64,000 nucleotides of DNA from contig NZ_CAKUIH010000001.1 in assembly GCF_934660935.1 (NCBI RefSeq), positions 167,453 to 231,452 on the forward strand, read 5' to 3'. The notes below the pieces were generated by a model. The model made no database searches, had not been told where the DNA came from, and worked only from the letters and a program-made list of their open reading frames with translations. The translations under genes were made by a program, and so were the position numbers. The DNA comes from an uncultured Parolsenella sp. GTDB lineage: Bacteria; Actinomycetota; Coriobacteriia; Coriobacteriales; Atopobiaceae. The first letter of the stretch is position 1; each line of letters begins with the position of its first letter. Shown here in pieces: positions 1-8,856 of this stretch.

Positions 1-548
1 CAAATCTTCGAAAGGTCCTCGCGCCTCTCCCCAACGAGGCACTGGTAGATGGCGTTATGCTCGGAGTCGACAGGGAGGACCCTGCCCGGCTTAGCCATGG
101 GCATGAGAAGGTCCCCACCGATGACAAGGGCCTCCTTATTTGCGGGCGCCCAAATCTTGCCGCAGCGGAGGGCCTCGGCGCTCGCCCAGATGCCAGCTTC
201 GCCAACAACGGCAACGAGTACGCAATCGACGTCCGGAAGGCTGGCAAGACGCGTGACGGCGTCCTGGCCAAAACCGAGGTCGCACCCCTCGGGGAGCTCC
301 TCGAGAATCGGGTCGTCCTTGCGGGTCTCGTCTGCAACGGCAACATGGGGCACGCCAAATTCCCGAGCAACTTCTACAAGCCCCTTGCAGGAAGAGTTCA
401 CCGCGATGGCAGTAAGTTCCACCTTGTCAGGGTGCATGCGACAGATATCAAGCGTTTGGGTGCCAATAGACCCCGTGCAGCCCAAGAGGGCCAGACGAGT
501 CGGGTGACGCCTTTCAAGGCTTGAGGACATGTCCTCGAATATGCTCAC
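1..548 (-). CDS. dxr: 1-deoxy-D-xylulose 5-phosphate reductoisomerase, N-terminal part (cut by window edge)
   Basis: Dxr converts DXP to 2-C-methyl-D-erythritol 4-phosphate with NADPH, the committed step of the MEP isoprenoid pathway in the cytosol. About 182 codons are visible. They show the NADPH-binding GCTGSIG (residues 23-29), the ANKEAL motif (136-141) and PVDSEHNA (159-166), whose D161 and E163 match the family's metal ligands. I chose the GTG at 548 because GGAGG lies six bases upstream and the codon overlaps the cdsA stop as GTGA, which indicates translational coupling; the in-frame ATG at 530 has a poorer site. The gene is last in the visible pyrH-frr-uppS-cdsA-dxr order. The C-terminal catalytic half lies outside the window. 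Confidence 0.96.
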   Translation of the reverse strand, partial: MSIFEDMSSSLERRHPTRLALLGCTGSIGTQTLDICRMHPDKVELTAIAVNSSCKGLVEVAREFGVPHVAVADETRKDDPILEELPEGCDLGFGQDAVTRLASLPDVDCVLVAVVGEAGIWASAEALRCGKIWAPANKEALVIGGDLLMPMAKPGRVLPVDSEHNAIYQCLVGERREDLSKI

Positions 549-1498
549 AGAATCCCTCCGATGTGCAGGACGAAATAGGCGGTCATGGTTGCAAAGAGCA
601 TGGAATCCGAGCGATCCAAAAGGCCTCCATGACCAGGAATTAAGTTCCCGGAGTCCTTTACTCCAACCGCGCGCTTGAGGCGGCTCTCAAAGAGGTCGCC
701 GATGACGCCTGAAACGCCGCAGACAAGACCCCCGATAAGTGCGAGGAGCAAGCTGATCCCACATACCTTGAGCGCGTAGAGAGCAATCCATGTCAGGCAG
801 CTACCAAGAAGACCGCCCACGAAACCCTCCCAGCTCTTATTGGGAGAGATGCGGGGAGCCATCTTATGCTTTCCAAATTGCGACCCGAAAATATATGCAG
901 TGGCATCGTTAACCCAGACAGACCCCATGACGCCGAGCGTTAGGAGCGCGCCTTCAGTTCCAAGGTACGAAGCCCTGATAACGACGACAGATGAGAACAG
1001 CAGGCCCGTATAGGCAGCCCCGAATACCGTAATCGCCGCATCAGAAATGCTAGCTCTAGGAGTGAGGACATACCAAGTGCCAGCTGCGAGCATGAGCAGA
1101 AGCGTAACTCCGGTCTGACCCTCAACGGAGACTAGCGCTGCAAGCGGATACAGAGCGGCGGCGGCTAGTCCGATAAACTCGTTAGGCATTCTGCCACCGA
1201 GACGAGCCATGCGGTAGAACTCAGACCCACAAAGCCATGACATAGCAGAAACGAGGAACATCGTGGGAACTCGACCCCAAAAGAGGCAGACGAGAATAAT
1301 CGCGGCATAGAGAAGACCATATGTCGAACGAGTGATGAACTTCTCAGCACTCGAGCGAAAACGCTGGCTGCGAAGGCCGCCGATGACGCGCGCGTCTTCG
1401 CGAGCCGCTCGTCTGCGCTCCATGGTGTCTGACACCTTATTGATGCCTACGGAGCTCTTGGATGGCGTTTCCTTGTCGCGATGTTCTTCTGTAGACAA
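545..1498 (-). CDS. cdsA: phosphatidate cytidylyltransferase
   Basis: CdsA makes CDP-diacylglycerol from CTP and phosphatidate in the membrane, the branch point for phospholipid synthesis. The 317-residue product has several hydrophobic segments from about residue 55 onward and ends with the family signature: SRLKR, then KDSGNLIPGHGG and LLDRSD. The N-terminus is longer and more charged than usual; about 55 residues precede the first membrane segment. The start used is the TTG at 1498, immediately after the uppS stop (TAA-TTG), with a weak purine-rich site upstream. Met25 is an alternative, so the N-terminus is uncertain while the identity is not. The end overlaps the dxr start. Confidence 0.93.
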   Translation of the reverse strand: MSTEEHRDKETPSKSSVGINKVSDTMERRRAAREDARVIGGLRSQRFRSSAEKFITRSTYGLLYAAIILVCLFWGRVPTMFLVSAMSWLCGSEFYRMARLGGRMPNEFIGLAAAALYPLAALVSVEGQTGVTLLLMLAAGTWYVLTPRASISDAAITVFGAAYTGLLFSSVVVIRASYLGTEGALLTLGVMGSVWVNDATAYIFGSQFGKHKMAPRISPNKSWEGFVGGLLGSCLTWIALYALKVCGISLLLALIGGLVCGVSGVIGDLFESRLKRAVGVKDSGNLIPGHGGLLDRSDSMLFATMTAYFVLHIGGIL

Positions 1499-2281
1499 TT
1501 AGGCCTTCACCCCGCCAAAGCGACGGTCTCGGCCCTGGAAAGCCTTAATGCCGCGGAGGAGTTCCCAGCGATCGAAATCTGGCCACAGGGTGTCTGTGAC
1601 ATAGAACTCGCTGTAAGCAAGCTGCCAAAGAAGATAGTTGGAAAGTCGAAGTTCTCCGGAGGTTCGAATGAGAAGCTCCGGATCAGGAAGATCGGCGGTA
1701 TAAAGCGAGGCCGCGACAGCGCCCTCGTCGATATCCTCGATATTGATGTCTCCACTTGCCACGCGGGCCGCGAGAGTGCGGGCGGCACGGGCGAGCTCAG
1801 CCCTTGCGCCGTAGTTCACAGCAAGGGCAAGCACCATGCCCGTGTTGCCCGCAGTCTCAGCAAGACCCTCCTCGAAGACATCGCGCGTCTTCTCCGGAAG
1901 AGCCTCGATATCTCCGAGAAATACAAGCCTGACGTTTTCCTGATGGAAAAGGGGGAGCTCCTTGAGAAGCGTGGTGGCGAACAGATGCATGAGGAGATCG
2001 ACCTCACGCTGCGGACGCTTCCAGTTCTCAGTTGAGAACGCATATGCAGACAGAACATTAACCCCGAGTCGAACGCAAGCGGTGATGGTCTCGCGAAGAC
2101 TGGAAATACCCGCGATGTGACCCTCTCCCCTCTCCTTGCCCTGGCGGGTGGCCCAACGGCCATTGCCGTCCATGATTACGGAGATGTGGCTGGGGAGATG
2201 GTCGAGATTGACATCAGACAGCGAGATGTCATCCGGTGCATCGGCAAAGTACTCGATCAGCTTCTGCTCGTCGCGCAGCAC
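1499..2281 (-). CDS. uppS: isoprenyl (undecaprenyl) diphosphate synthase
   Basis: This cis-prenyltransferase elongates farnesyl diphosphate with isopentenyl diphosphate to make the C55 lipid carrier for peptidoglycan precursors. The MDGNGRWA motif carries the catalytic aspartate (D38), followed by the substrate-binding RTSGELRLSNYLLWQ and the terminal LWPDF region. Length is 260 residues, normal for the family. The start is a GTG at 2281 with GAGGAG just upstream. The gene lies between frr and cdsA, so precursor supply (dxr), carrier synthesis (uppS) and lipid synthesis (cdsA) are co-transcribed. Confidence 0.96.
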   Translation of the reverse strand: MLRDEQKLIEYFADAPDDISLSDVNLDHLPSHISVIMDGNGRWATRQGKERGEGHIAGISSLRETITACVRLGVNVLSAYAFSTENWKRPQREVDLLMHLFATTLLKELPLFHQENVRLVFLGDIEALPEKTRDVFEEGLAETAGNTGMVLALAVNYGARAELARAARTLAARVASGDINIEDIDEGAVAASLYTADLPDPELLIRTSGELRLSNYLLWQLAYSEFYVTDTLWPDFDRWELLRGIKAFQGRDRRFGGVKA

Positions 2282-2314
2282 GTTCTGCTCCTCAAATAAG
2301 TGGTGGACAGGCTC

Positions 2315-2860
2315 CTAGATCTCCATTACCTCGGCTTCCTTAGCCTTGGTAGCCTCGTCGATCTTAGCGACGAACTCGTCGGTCAGCTTCTGGATGACGG
2401 CCTGCTCGCGACGAACATCATCCTCGGAGAGCTCCTCGTCGCGCTCGAGCTTTGCGTTTGCCTCGCGACGGACGTTGCGCACGGCAACGCGAGCCTCCTC
2501 GGCGTAAGTGCGGCATTCCTTAGCGAGCTCCTTGCGACGCTCGCCCGTCGGCTTCGGGAACGGAAGGCGGATGACGACGCCGTCATTCGACGGAGTGATG
2601 CCGAGATCAGACTGGGAGATAGCCTTCTCGATAGCGTTGAGGCTGCTCTTATCCCAGGGCTCGACGCAGAGCATGCTGGCCTCGGGAACCTTGACGCCGG
2701 CAAGCTGCGTGATCGGGGTCGCCTGACCGTAATAATCAACCATGATGGAATCAAGGACGTGCGGATTGGCACGGCCCGTACGAACACGTGCGAAGTTGGC
2801 CTTAAGAGATTCGAGGCACTTATCCATGCGCGTACGCGCGTTGTTGGTGATCTCGCTCAT
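2315..2860 (-). CDS. frr: ribosome recycling factor
   Basis: RRF works with EF-G to split post-termination ribosomes. The 181-residue product begins with helical MSEITNNARTRMDKCLESL and contains RTGRANP and the conserved PFPKPTGERRKEL segment. Its ATG at 2860 overlaps the pyrH stop codon as TAATG, so the two are translationally coupled. Length and composition are typical. Confidence 0.97.
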   Translation of the reverse strand: MSEITNNARTRMDKCLESLKANFARVRTGRANPHVLDSIMVDYYGQATPITQLAGVKVPEASMLCVEPWDKSSLNAIEKAISQSDLGITPSNDGVVIRLPFPKPTGERRKELAKECRTYAEEARVAVRNVRREANAKLERDEELSEDDVRREQAVIQKLTDEFVAKIDEATKAKEAEVMEI

Positions 2861-3588
2861 TAGTGGGTCTCCTCCCCATAGACGGTAGTACCAACCGGAA
2901 GCCCCTGGAGGGCATCGGCGAACACGTGCGGCTGATCAATGTTGAACACGATCATAGACATGTTGTTGTCGCTGCAGAGAGCCGTAGCGGTGGCGTCCAT
3001 AACCCTAAGATCGCGAGTAAGAACCTCACGGTAGGTAATCTGGTCAAACTTCTTAGCCTCAGGGTGCTTAACGGGGTCTGCGTCGTAGATGCCGTCCACC
3101 TTGGTGGCCTTCATGAGGCAGTCAGCATCAATCTCGCAGGCACGAAGAGCAGCGGCAGTGTCCGTCGTGAAATACGGGTTGCCGGAACCAGCCGCGAAGA
3201 TTGCAATATAGCCCTTCTCGAGGTGCTTGATCGCACGACGACGAATATAAGGCTCGCACACTTCATCCATCTTGATGGCGCTCATCACGCGCGTAGTCAT
3301 GCCGTGACGCTCGAAGCTGTCCTGAAGGGCAAGAGCGTTCATGACAGTGGCGAGCATGCCCATATAGTCTGCCTGAGCTCGATCCATACCGCCAGCGGCG
3401 CCAGACACGCCACGGAAGATGTTGCCTCCACCAACGACGATGCCAATCTCGATGCCATCATCGTGGATGAGCTTAATCTCCTCAGCAAGGTGGTCGACGA
3501 CCTTGGGGTCTACGCCATAGACGCCGCCACCCATAAGGGCCTCGCCAGAGAGCTTGAGCAACACGCGCTTGTACTTATAGTCCGTCAA
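2860..3588 (-). CDS. pyrH: UMP kinase
   Basis: PyrH phosphorylates UMP to UDP with ATP; bacterial enzymes are hexameric amino-acid-kinase-fold proteins regulated by UTP and GTP. The 242-residue product shows LKLSGEALMGG near the N-terminus and the GGGNIFRG loop, with FTTDTAAALRA and ATKVDGIYD further on. The start is a TTG at 3588, with AAGGGAAG about eight bases upstream. It is the first gene after the tsf terminator and has its own extended -10 promoter. Confidence 0.97.
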   Translation of the reverse strand: MTDYKYKRVLLKLSGEALMGGGVYGVDPKVVDHLAEEIKLIHDDGIEIGIVVGGGNIFRGVSGAAGGMDRAQADYMGMLATVMNALALQDSFERHGMTTRVMSAIKMDEVCEPYIRRRAIKHLEKGYIAIFAAGSGNPYFTTDTAAALRACEIDADCLMKATKVDGIYDADPVKHPEAKKFDQITYREVLTRDLRVMDATATALCSDNNMSMIVFNIDQPHVFADALQGLPVGTTVYGEETH

Positions 3589-3624
3589 GGAGACTTCCCT
3601 TCCTCAAGGTGTCGATTCTTATTG

Positions 3625-3633
3625 ATTCTAGCA
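3625..3633 (-). promoter_or_regulatory. extended -10 promoter for pyrH-frr-uppS-cdsA-dxr
   Basis: On the minus strand the sequence reads TGC-TAGAAT, an extended -10 element about 37 bases before the pyrH start. No good -35 hexamer is present, which extended -10 promoters tolerate. It lies just downstream of the tsf terminator. Confidence 0.5.
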
Positions 3634-3684
3634 GAGGCTAATTACGCGGTTCCCACCAATTACAGGAGCACTAGACATGCAAAT

Positions 3685-3712
3685 GGGCCCGACACCTTAT
3701 GGTGCCGGGCCC
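3685..3712 (-). terminator. hairpin terminator after tsf
   Basis: A 12-base-pair stem (3685-3696 with 3701-3712) and a four-base loop follow tsf. The single imperfect pair is a G-U wobble only when read as minus-strand RNA; on the plus strand it would be A-C. This supports minus-strand function. The U-tract is short (ATTTG), so termination may be partial. Confidence 0.65.
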
Positions 3713-3735
3713 GAAAATCAAAGCTAAGCTAAAAG

Positions 3736-4608
3736 CTACTCGCCGAAAGTGAAGCGATCGAAGGCGACAACCTCGATGGAGTCGCCAAGCTCCTTGCCAA
3801 CCTTCTCGGCGTACTGACGGATGGTGATGTCGCCATCCTTGATGAAGGCCTGCTCGGAGAGGACGGACTCACCGTAGAACTTGTTGAGACGACCCTCGGC
3901 GATCTTGACCTGAATGGCCTCGGGCTTACCGGACTCGGCAGCCTGAGCCTTGTAGATGCTCATCTCGTGCTCGACGATCTCGGCGGGAACGTCCTCGCGG
4001 CGAGCAGAGATGGCACCGGCAGCGGCGGCCTGCATCGCGACGTCGTGAGCGAAGGTCTTGAAGGAAGCGGCCTCGGCGGTCTCCGGCTTAGAGAAGGAGA
4101 ACTCGACGATGGTGGCAAGCTTGCCGTTGGCATGGACATAAGAGCCGAAGGTGCCGGCCTCAACCTCACGACGGGTGAAGCGAGCAATCTTCATGTTCTC
4201 GCCCATGGTGTGAATCATCTCGGTGAGAGCAGCGTCGACGGTCTCGTTAGCGGAGAACTCGGCGGCCTTCAGAGCCTCGTCGTCGGCCGGGTTGACCTTG
4301 GCGACAACAGCGGCGACGTTCTTGGCGAAGCCGGTGAACTTGGGGTTGCCACCGACGAAGTCGGTCTCGCAGGTGACCTCGACGAGAGCGGCAACCTTGC
4401 CGTCCTCGGAGACATAGGCGGCGACGGTGCCCTCGTTGGTCTCACGGCCGGCCTTCTTGACGGCCTTGGCCATACCCATCTTACGGAGAACGTCGACGGC
4501 CTTCTCGATGTCGCCATCGGCCTCGACGAGGGCCTTCTTGCACTCCATCATCGGGGAATCGGTCATCTCGCGGAGCTGCTTGACGAGCGCGGCGGTGATC
4601 TGAGCCAT
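3736..4608 (-). CDS. tsf: translation elongation factor Ts
   Basis: EF-Ts is the nucleotide exchange factor for EF-Tu. The 290-residue product starts MAQITAALVKQLRE and carries the diagnostic TDSPMMECKKAL core-binding motif, followed by CETDFV and VAMQAAA. I chose the ATG at 4608 rather than one nine codons upstream because it matches the family N-terminus and has GAGAGG in front. It follows rpsB on the same strand, the widespread rpsB-tsf arrangement. Confidence 0.97.
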   Translation of the reverse strand: MAQITAALVKQLREMTDSPMMECKKALVEADGDIEKAVDVLRKMGMAKAVKKAGRETNEGTVAAYVSEDGKVAALVEVTCETDFVGGNPKFTGFAKNVAAVVAKVNPADDEALKAAEFSANETVDAALTEMIHTMGENMKIARFTRREVEAGTFGSYVHANGKLATIVEFSFSKPETAEAASFKTFAHDVAMQAAAAGAISARREDVPAEIVEHEMSIYKAQAAESGKPEAIQVKIAEGRLNKFYGESVLSEQAFIKDGDITIRQYAEKVGKELGDSIEVVAFDRFTFGE

Positions 4609-4660
4609 GTTTAGCCTCTCTCTATCTACCTGCACATGCAGGATGTCTGACTTTACGTAC

Positions 4661-4689
4661 GGGCGCCGCCCAACAAGTGGACGGCGCCC
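4661..4689 (-). other. GC-rich hairpin between rpsB and tsf
   Basis: An eight-base-pair perfect stem (4661-4668 with 4682-4689) closes a 13-base loop. No U-tract follows in either direction, so a simple intrinsic terminator is unlikely. It may act in mRNA processing or attenuation between rpsB and tsf. Confidence 0.4.
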
Positions 4690-4723
4690 CCAAATCCTAT
4701 TGTGCTACGCGAAAGGGATATCC

Positions 4724-5479
4724 CTACTCGGCAGCGGGCGCCTCGACGGCCGGGGTGGTGGCACCAGCGGCCATCTCCTCAGCGGTGATCTGCTCCTTGC
4801 CGGTGCCAGCAAGGATGGCGTCAGCGACGAGCTCGGTCATGAGGGCGACGGAGCGAATGGCATCGTCGTTCGCGGGGATGCCGAAGTCAACGACGTCCGG
4901 GTCAGAGTTGGTGTCAAGGAGAGCGACGACCGGGATGTGAAGACGGTTGGCCTCGCGGATCGCGAGCTCCTCGCGCTTGGAATCGATGACGAAGAGAGCG
5001 GCAGGAAGCTGCTTCATATCACGAACGCCACCAAGGTTGCGCTGAAGCTTCTCGAGCTCCTTGGTGAGAACGCTCTGCTCCTTCTTGCCACGAGCGGCCA
5101 TGCGGCCATCCTCGACCATGGCCTCGAGCTCCTCCATACGATCGATGCGGGAGCGCATGGTCACGAAGTTGGTCAGCACGCCGCCGAGCCAACGCTGGTT
5201 GATGTAGGGCATGTCGCAGCGAGCAGCCTGCGTGGCGACGGGCTCCTGAGCCTGCTTCTTGGTGCCGACGAAGAGGACCTTGCCGCCCTTGGAAGCAGTC
5301 TCCTTGAGGAACGTGTAGGCCTTATCGGCATCCATGATGGTCTGCTTGAGGTCAAGGATGTAAATGCCGTTGCGCTCACCGAAGATGTACGGCTTCATCT
5401 TGGGGTTCCAACGACGGGTCTGGTGACCGTAGTGGCAACCGGCCTCGAGCAGGGTGTTAAGATTAATCTTGACTGCCAT
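4724..5479 (-). CDS. rpsB: 30S ribosomal protein S2
   Basis: S2 is a structural protein of the small subunit. The 251-residue product begins MAVKINLNTLLEAGCHYGHQ and includes WNPKMKPYIFGERNGIYI, FVGTKKQAQ and DTNSDPD, all family hallmarks. The ATG at 5479 has AAAGG a few bases upstream; the frame is open further upstream but the added residues do not resemble S2. The C-terminus is alanine- and glutamate-rich. A leader of about 120 bases precedes it. Confidence 0.98.
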   Translation of the reverse strand: MAVKINLNTLLEAGCHYGHQTRRWNPKMKPYIFGERNGIYILDLKQTIMDADKAYTFLKETASKGGKVLFVGTKKQAQEPVATQAARCDMPYINQRWLGGVLTNFVTMRSRIDRMEELEAMVEDGRMAARGKKEQSVLTKELEKLQRNLGGVRDMKQLPAALFVIDSKREELAIREANRLHIPVVALLDTNSDPDVVDFGIPANDDAIRSVALMTELVADAILAGTGKEQITAEEMAAGATTPAVEAPAAE

Positions 5480-5607
5480 GGTGCTACCTTTCTTTGGTTT
5501 CGCCTCCGCGCCGGTCATCCCGTCTAGCCACCCGTGTTTCACGGGCACCGTGGCCTTTTGGTCGCGACGCGTGTGATTTGACGCTGGCTTCTGCACAGCG
5601 ATTGGAC

Positions 5608-5636
5608 AGTGTACCAGCGAACAAGCATTAACGCAA
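5608..5636 (-). promoter_or_regulatory. sigma-70-type promoter of rpsB-tsf
   Basis: On the minus strand TTGCGT (-35) and TACACT (-10) are separated by exactly 17 bases. The predicted RNA has a leader of about 120 bases containing a small CCCGTG/CACGGG hairpin at 5531-5545. Confidence 0.65.
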
Positions 5637-5639
5637 GGC

Positions 5640-6584
5640 CTAATTAGATTCCGACCTTGGGTGGGCCTGTAGCGCCGCTTCCTTCAGCCGCTCGATTGAC
5701 AGATGGGTATAGATCTGGGTCGTTGACAGGCTCTCGTGACCAAGCAGCTCCTGGACACTTCTAAGATCGGCCCCGCCGTCGAGGAGCTCGGTGGCGAATG
5801 TATGGCGCATCGCATGGGGCGTAAGGCTCGGATCGAGACCGGCTATCTCGACTAGGTTCTCGAATCGTTTCCGTAGGGCGGCGGCGCTCATACGCTTGCC
5901 TTGTTTGGTGAGGAACAAAGCGTTGGTTCTGACCTTACCCGATCCGGCGAGTTCCGGGCGAGACGTCAGAAGATACCTCTCGATTGCCTCGGCGCTCTTC
6001 GCATAGATGGGGACGACCCTTTCTTTCGACCCCTTGCCAAAAAGGCGCACCTGGCGCTGAGCCAAGTCGATATCGTGTACGTCAAGCCCACTAGCCTCGG
6101 AGATTCGAGCCCCCGTGGCATAGAGGAGCTCGATCATTGCGCCGTCTCGAATCCCCACCGCATCCGAGCCACAGGCTTCAAGCAGCCTGAGGACATCACC
6201 GTCCCTCATCGTCTTTGGGAGCCGCTTTGCAATCTTGGGACTCGAAACCGTTGCCGGCGCATCTTCGTCCGTATACCCACGGCTCACAAGCCACCGATAC
6301 AACATGCGAACCGAAGAGAGGTGACGGTTCTGCGTGGTGGTTGCATATCCCGCGGCAGATAGCTCGGCTATCCAGCCGCGAACCTCACGGTGAGTGACGT
6401 GCATGGGGTCTATGCCTTCACGACGCGCCCAGTCTAAATAGGCCCCAAGGTCAATCTCGTAAGCCCGAACTGTGTTTGGCGAAAGGTTCCTTACCTCACG
6501 CAGGTATGAGCAGAACTCCCCCGCTCGAGACTCGAACTCATTTTGAGATTGCTCTCTATTCGCTGTCGTGGCTCGCTCAGGCAA
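5640..6584 (-). CDS. xerC: tyrosine recombinase of the XerC/XerD family
   Basis: Xer recombinases resolve chromosome dimers at dif. The 314-residue product has an N-terminal SAM-like DNA-binding domain (about 20-105) and a C-terminal catalytic domain with the full active-site set: R160, K187, H257-x-x-R260, H283 and Y292. No element genes or att sites adjoin it, and it is last in a housekeeping operon (comM-dprA-trmFO-xerC), so it is very likely chromosomal rather than an integrase. The start overlaps the trmFO end by eight bases. Whether it is the XerC or XerD equivalent cannot be decided here. Confidence 0.92.
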   Translation of the reverse strand: MPERATTANREQSQNEFESRAGEFCSYLREVRNLSPNTVRAYEIDLGAYLDWARREGIDPMHVTHREVRGWIAELSAAGYATTTQNRHLSSVRMLYRWLVSRGYTDEDAPATVSSPKIAKRLPKTMRDGDVLRLLEACGSDAVGIRDGAMIELLYATGARISEASGLDVHDIDLAQRQVRLFGKGSKERVVPIYAKSAEAIERYLLTSRPELAGSGKVRTNALFLTKQGKRMSAAALRKRFENLVEIAGLDPSLTPHAMRHTFATELLDGGADLRSVQELLGHESLSTTQIYTHLSIERLKEAALQAHPRSESN

Positions 6585-7902
6585 AAAGATCAGGCCTTTC
6601 GAGGAGATACGAACGAAGATCGGAAAGGGCGCGCTCAGAATAGCGAGCGTAACGCTCCCGCTTCTTCATGCGCGGGCCCTCAATTGGCGGCACGATTCCA
6701 AAATTTACGTGCATGGGCTGGTAGGGAGAAGTTGAGGGATCGGTGGCATATGCCACCAGAGATCCAAAGGCGCCGGTACGCGGGAGCTCGACTCTTTCAG
6801 CTCCCTTGAGATCCGCATACGTGTTAAGTGCGGCAAGAAGCCCCGAGGCGATTGCCTCCGTATATCCTTCGGTCCCGCAAATCTGACCGGCAAACCTGAC
6901 TCGTGTGCCAGGAGCGGCAAACGTGTCATCGAGGGCGCGTGGGGAGTCGATAAACGAATTCCTGTGCATGACCCCGTAACGGAAGAACTCGGCAGATTCG
7001 AGGCCCGGAATCATGCGGAACACGCGCTTCTGCTCTGGCCACGTGAGGTTCGTCTGGAAGCCGACGAGGTTATAAGCTGTATGGTCGGCGTTTTCCGGAC
7101 GAAGCTGCACAACGGCCCACGGGCGGCGGTCGGTCCGAGGGTCAGTAAGACCGACCGGCTTCATCGCGCCATAGCGAGCGGCGTCAACACCCGTACGAGC
7201 GACTTCTTCCACGGGTTGGCAAGCGCAGAACAAGTCGCGCTGTTCGAAGTCCCTCGCAACCACCCTCTCGGCAGAAAGCAAGGCGTCAATGAGCGCCTCG
7301 TACTCGGCCTTGTCCATGGGACAGTTGAGGTAATCTCCCTCACCGGCCTCCTCGTATCGAGATTGAGAGAAGACAATGGATCGGTCTATTGTCTCGGCGT
7401 CAACGATGGGAGCGGCGGCGTCGAAGAAGGAAAGTGAGCCGCCGCCCACCAGCTCAGATACGCTACTTGCGAGCGCATCGGAACAGAGCGGACCTGCGGC
7501 AATAACGCAGGGACCCTCCGGAATCGAAGTCACCTCGCCACGAACCACCTCAATAAGCTCTGAGGACCCAACGCGTTCGCCCACGAGCCTCGAAAACAAA
7601 TCCCTATCGACAGCCAGGGCCCCGCCGGCTGGGACGGCAGCCTGATGGGCACAGTCAAGAAGCTCGCAACCCATTTCGCCAAGCTCTGCCTTGAGGAGCC
7701 CGGCGGCAGAGTCCACGCGGGTCGCCTTGAGCGAGTTTGAGCAAACGAGCTCAGCCATACCATCGGTGTGATGGGCGGCCGTCGTAGATAGGGGCCTCTG
7801 CTCGCAAAGGCGAACCCTCACGCCCCTTTTGGCAAGCTGCAAGGCACACTCGCAGCCCGCAAGGCCAGCACCAACAACCGTAACCGTCTCAAACTCGCTC
7901 AT
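6577..7902 (-). CDS. trmFO: methylenetetrahydrofolate-tRNA (uracil-5-)-methyltransferase
   Basis: TrmFO is an FAD enzyme that makes ribothymidine at position 54 of the tRNA T-loop using methylene-THF. The 441-residue product opens with the FAD-binding VVGAGLAGCECALQLA and shows TAAHHTDGMAELVCSNSLKA and the C-terminal GTEGYTEAIASG and MHVNFGIVPP segments. The ATG at 7902 is preceded by AAGGAGAG. It lies between dprA and xerC, a common arrangement in Gram-positives lacking TrmA. Confidence 0.96.
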   Translation of the reverse strand: MSEFETVTVVGAGLAGCECALQLAKRGVRVRLCEQRPLSTTAAHHTDGMAELVCSNSLKATRVDSAAGLLKAELGEMGCELLDCAHQAAVPAGGALAVDRDLFSRLVGERVGSSELIEVVRGEVTSIPEGPCVIAAGPLCSDALASSVSELVGGGSLSFFDAAAPIVDAETIDRSIVFSQSRYEEAGEGDYLNCPMDKAEYEALIDALLSAERVVARDFEQRDLFCACQPVEEVARTGVDAARYGAMKPVGLTDPRTDRRPWAVVQLRPENADHTAYNLVGFQTNLTWPEQKRVFRMIPGLESAEFFRYGVMHRNSFIDSPRALDDTFAAPGTRVRFAGQICGTEGYTEAIASGLLAALNTYADLKGAERVELPRTGAFGSLVAYATDPSTSPYQPMHVNFGIVPPIEGPRMKKRERYARYSERALSDLRSYLLERPDLFA

Positions 7903-7932
7903 GTCTCTCCTTACCCGGGCGTAGCCGGAACA

Positions 7933-8856
7933 TCAGTGTCTGACATTTTGCCCTAGATACGAGTCTTCCGTTGGCGCGAATCTGCCATCCATCAATCTCG
8001 TGACAAGACCCATGGCTTCGTGTTCGGCAAGAAGCGCGAGCGTTGAGGGCAAATCAAGGTCAATCAGATGTGAGATCTCATCCGGAAACATGGGATTGGC
8101 CACGAGTGCGTCCAAGAGCACTCCCCTTTCTTTGTGCTTTGATGCCCCGCACATTCTCAGTCGCCCATAATCAAGGGCAATTAAGGCCTCGAGAGATTCT
8201 TCATCCACGACAATCGCGGCACCAGACTCTATCAGCCAATTGGTTCCGGAAGAGTTGGCTGAGAATATCGAGCCTGGAATGGCGTAAACGCGACGACCGA
8301 GATCCGCCGCCTGTGTCGCTGTGCCGAAAGTGCCGGATGGCCTGCCAGCCTCGCAGACGATAAGAGACCGCGAGAGCGCTGCTATGGCGCGGTTTCGTTT
8401 GAGAAACGTCCATCTCGTTGGAGGGCACCCCCAATGCTCGACCGACACCACGCAGCCTCCCGTCTCAAGGGCACGGCAAAATAGCTTTTCGCTAGACCTT
8501 GGATAGACGACATCCGCGCCGCATCCTGGTATGACAACGGTCTTGCCACCCGCCTCGACCGCCGCTGTTCCGGCAACGCAATCACAGCCGATAGCTCCCC
8601 CCGACACTACGGTGATGCCAGACTCCGCCGCCACGCGCGCAGCCATCTTGGCGCAGCTTTCTCCATAGGGAGTCGCCTTTCTTGCTCCGATTACAGACAG
8701 GCAGTCTCCAAGCAAGACATCAGGATCCCCGTAGCCTCTGAGTATGGGCGCGTCTTTACCCAGGTCTAAAAGACTCGCAGGGTAGGAGCTGTCATCCGGC
8801 AACAACTCCCAAGAACGGAACCCCGCGCGACAAGCCGCGTAATCAACGGCCGGCAT
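7933..8856 (-). CDS. dprA: DNA-processing protein DprA
   Basis: DprA loads RecA on incoming single-stranded DNA during transformation. The 307-residue product contains a Rossmann-like domain with VIGARKATPYG, VVSGGAIGCDCVAG, the VIPGCGADVVYP motif and the RNRAIAALS segment, then a short winged-helix-like C-terminus. I chose the ATG at 8856 because GGGAGG lies five bases upstream; the frame stays open upstream but only within comM. It overlaps the comM end by 14 bases. Confidence 0.94.
   Translation of the reverse strand: MPAVDYAACRAGFRSWELLPDDSSYPASLLDLGKDAPILRGYGDPDVLLGDCLSVIGARKATPYGESCAKMAARVAAESGITVVSGGAIGCDCVAGTAAVEAGGKTVVIPGCGADVVYPRSSEKLFCRALETGGCVVSVEHWGCPPTRWTFLKRNRAIAALSRSLIVCEAGRPSGTFGTATQAADLGRRVYAIPGSIFSANSSGTNWLIESGAAIVVDEESLEALIALDYGRLRMCGASKHKERGVLLDALVANPMFPDEISHLIDLDLPSTLALLAEHEAMGLVTRLMDGRFAPTEDSYLGQNVRH

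Noticed and set aside
4661..4689. Terminator between rpsB and tsf
   Set aside because: The stem is strong but no U-tract follows on either strand, so it is listed only as a hairpin.
5640..6584. Tyrosine recombinase as an integrase of a mobile element
   Set aside because: It lies in a housekeeping operon and has no excisionase, replication or att-site context; the sequence fits XerC/XerD.
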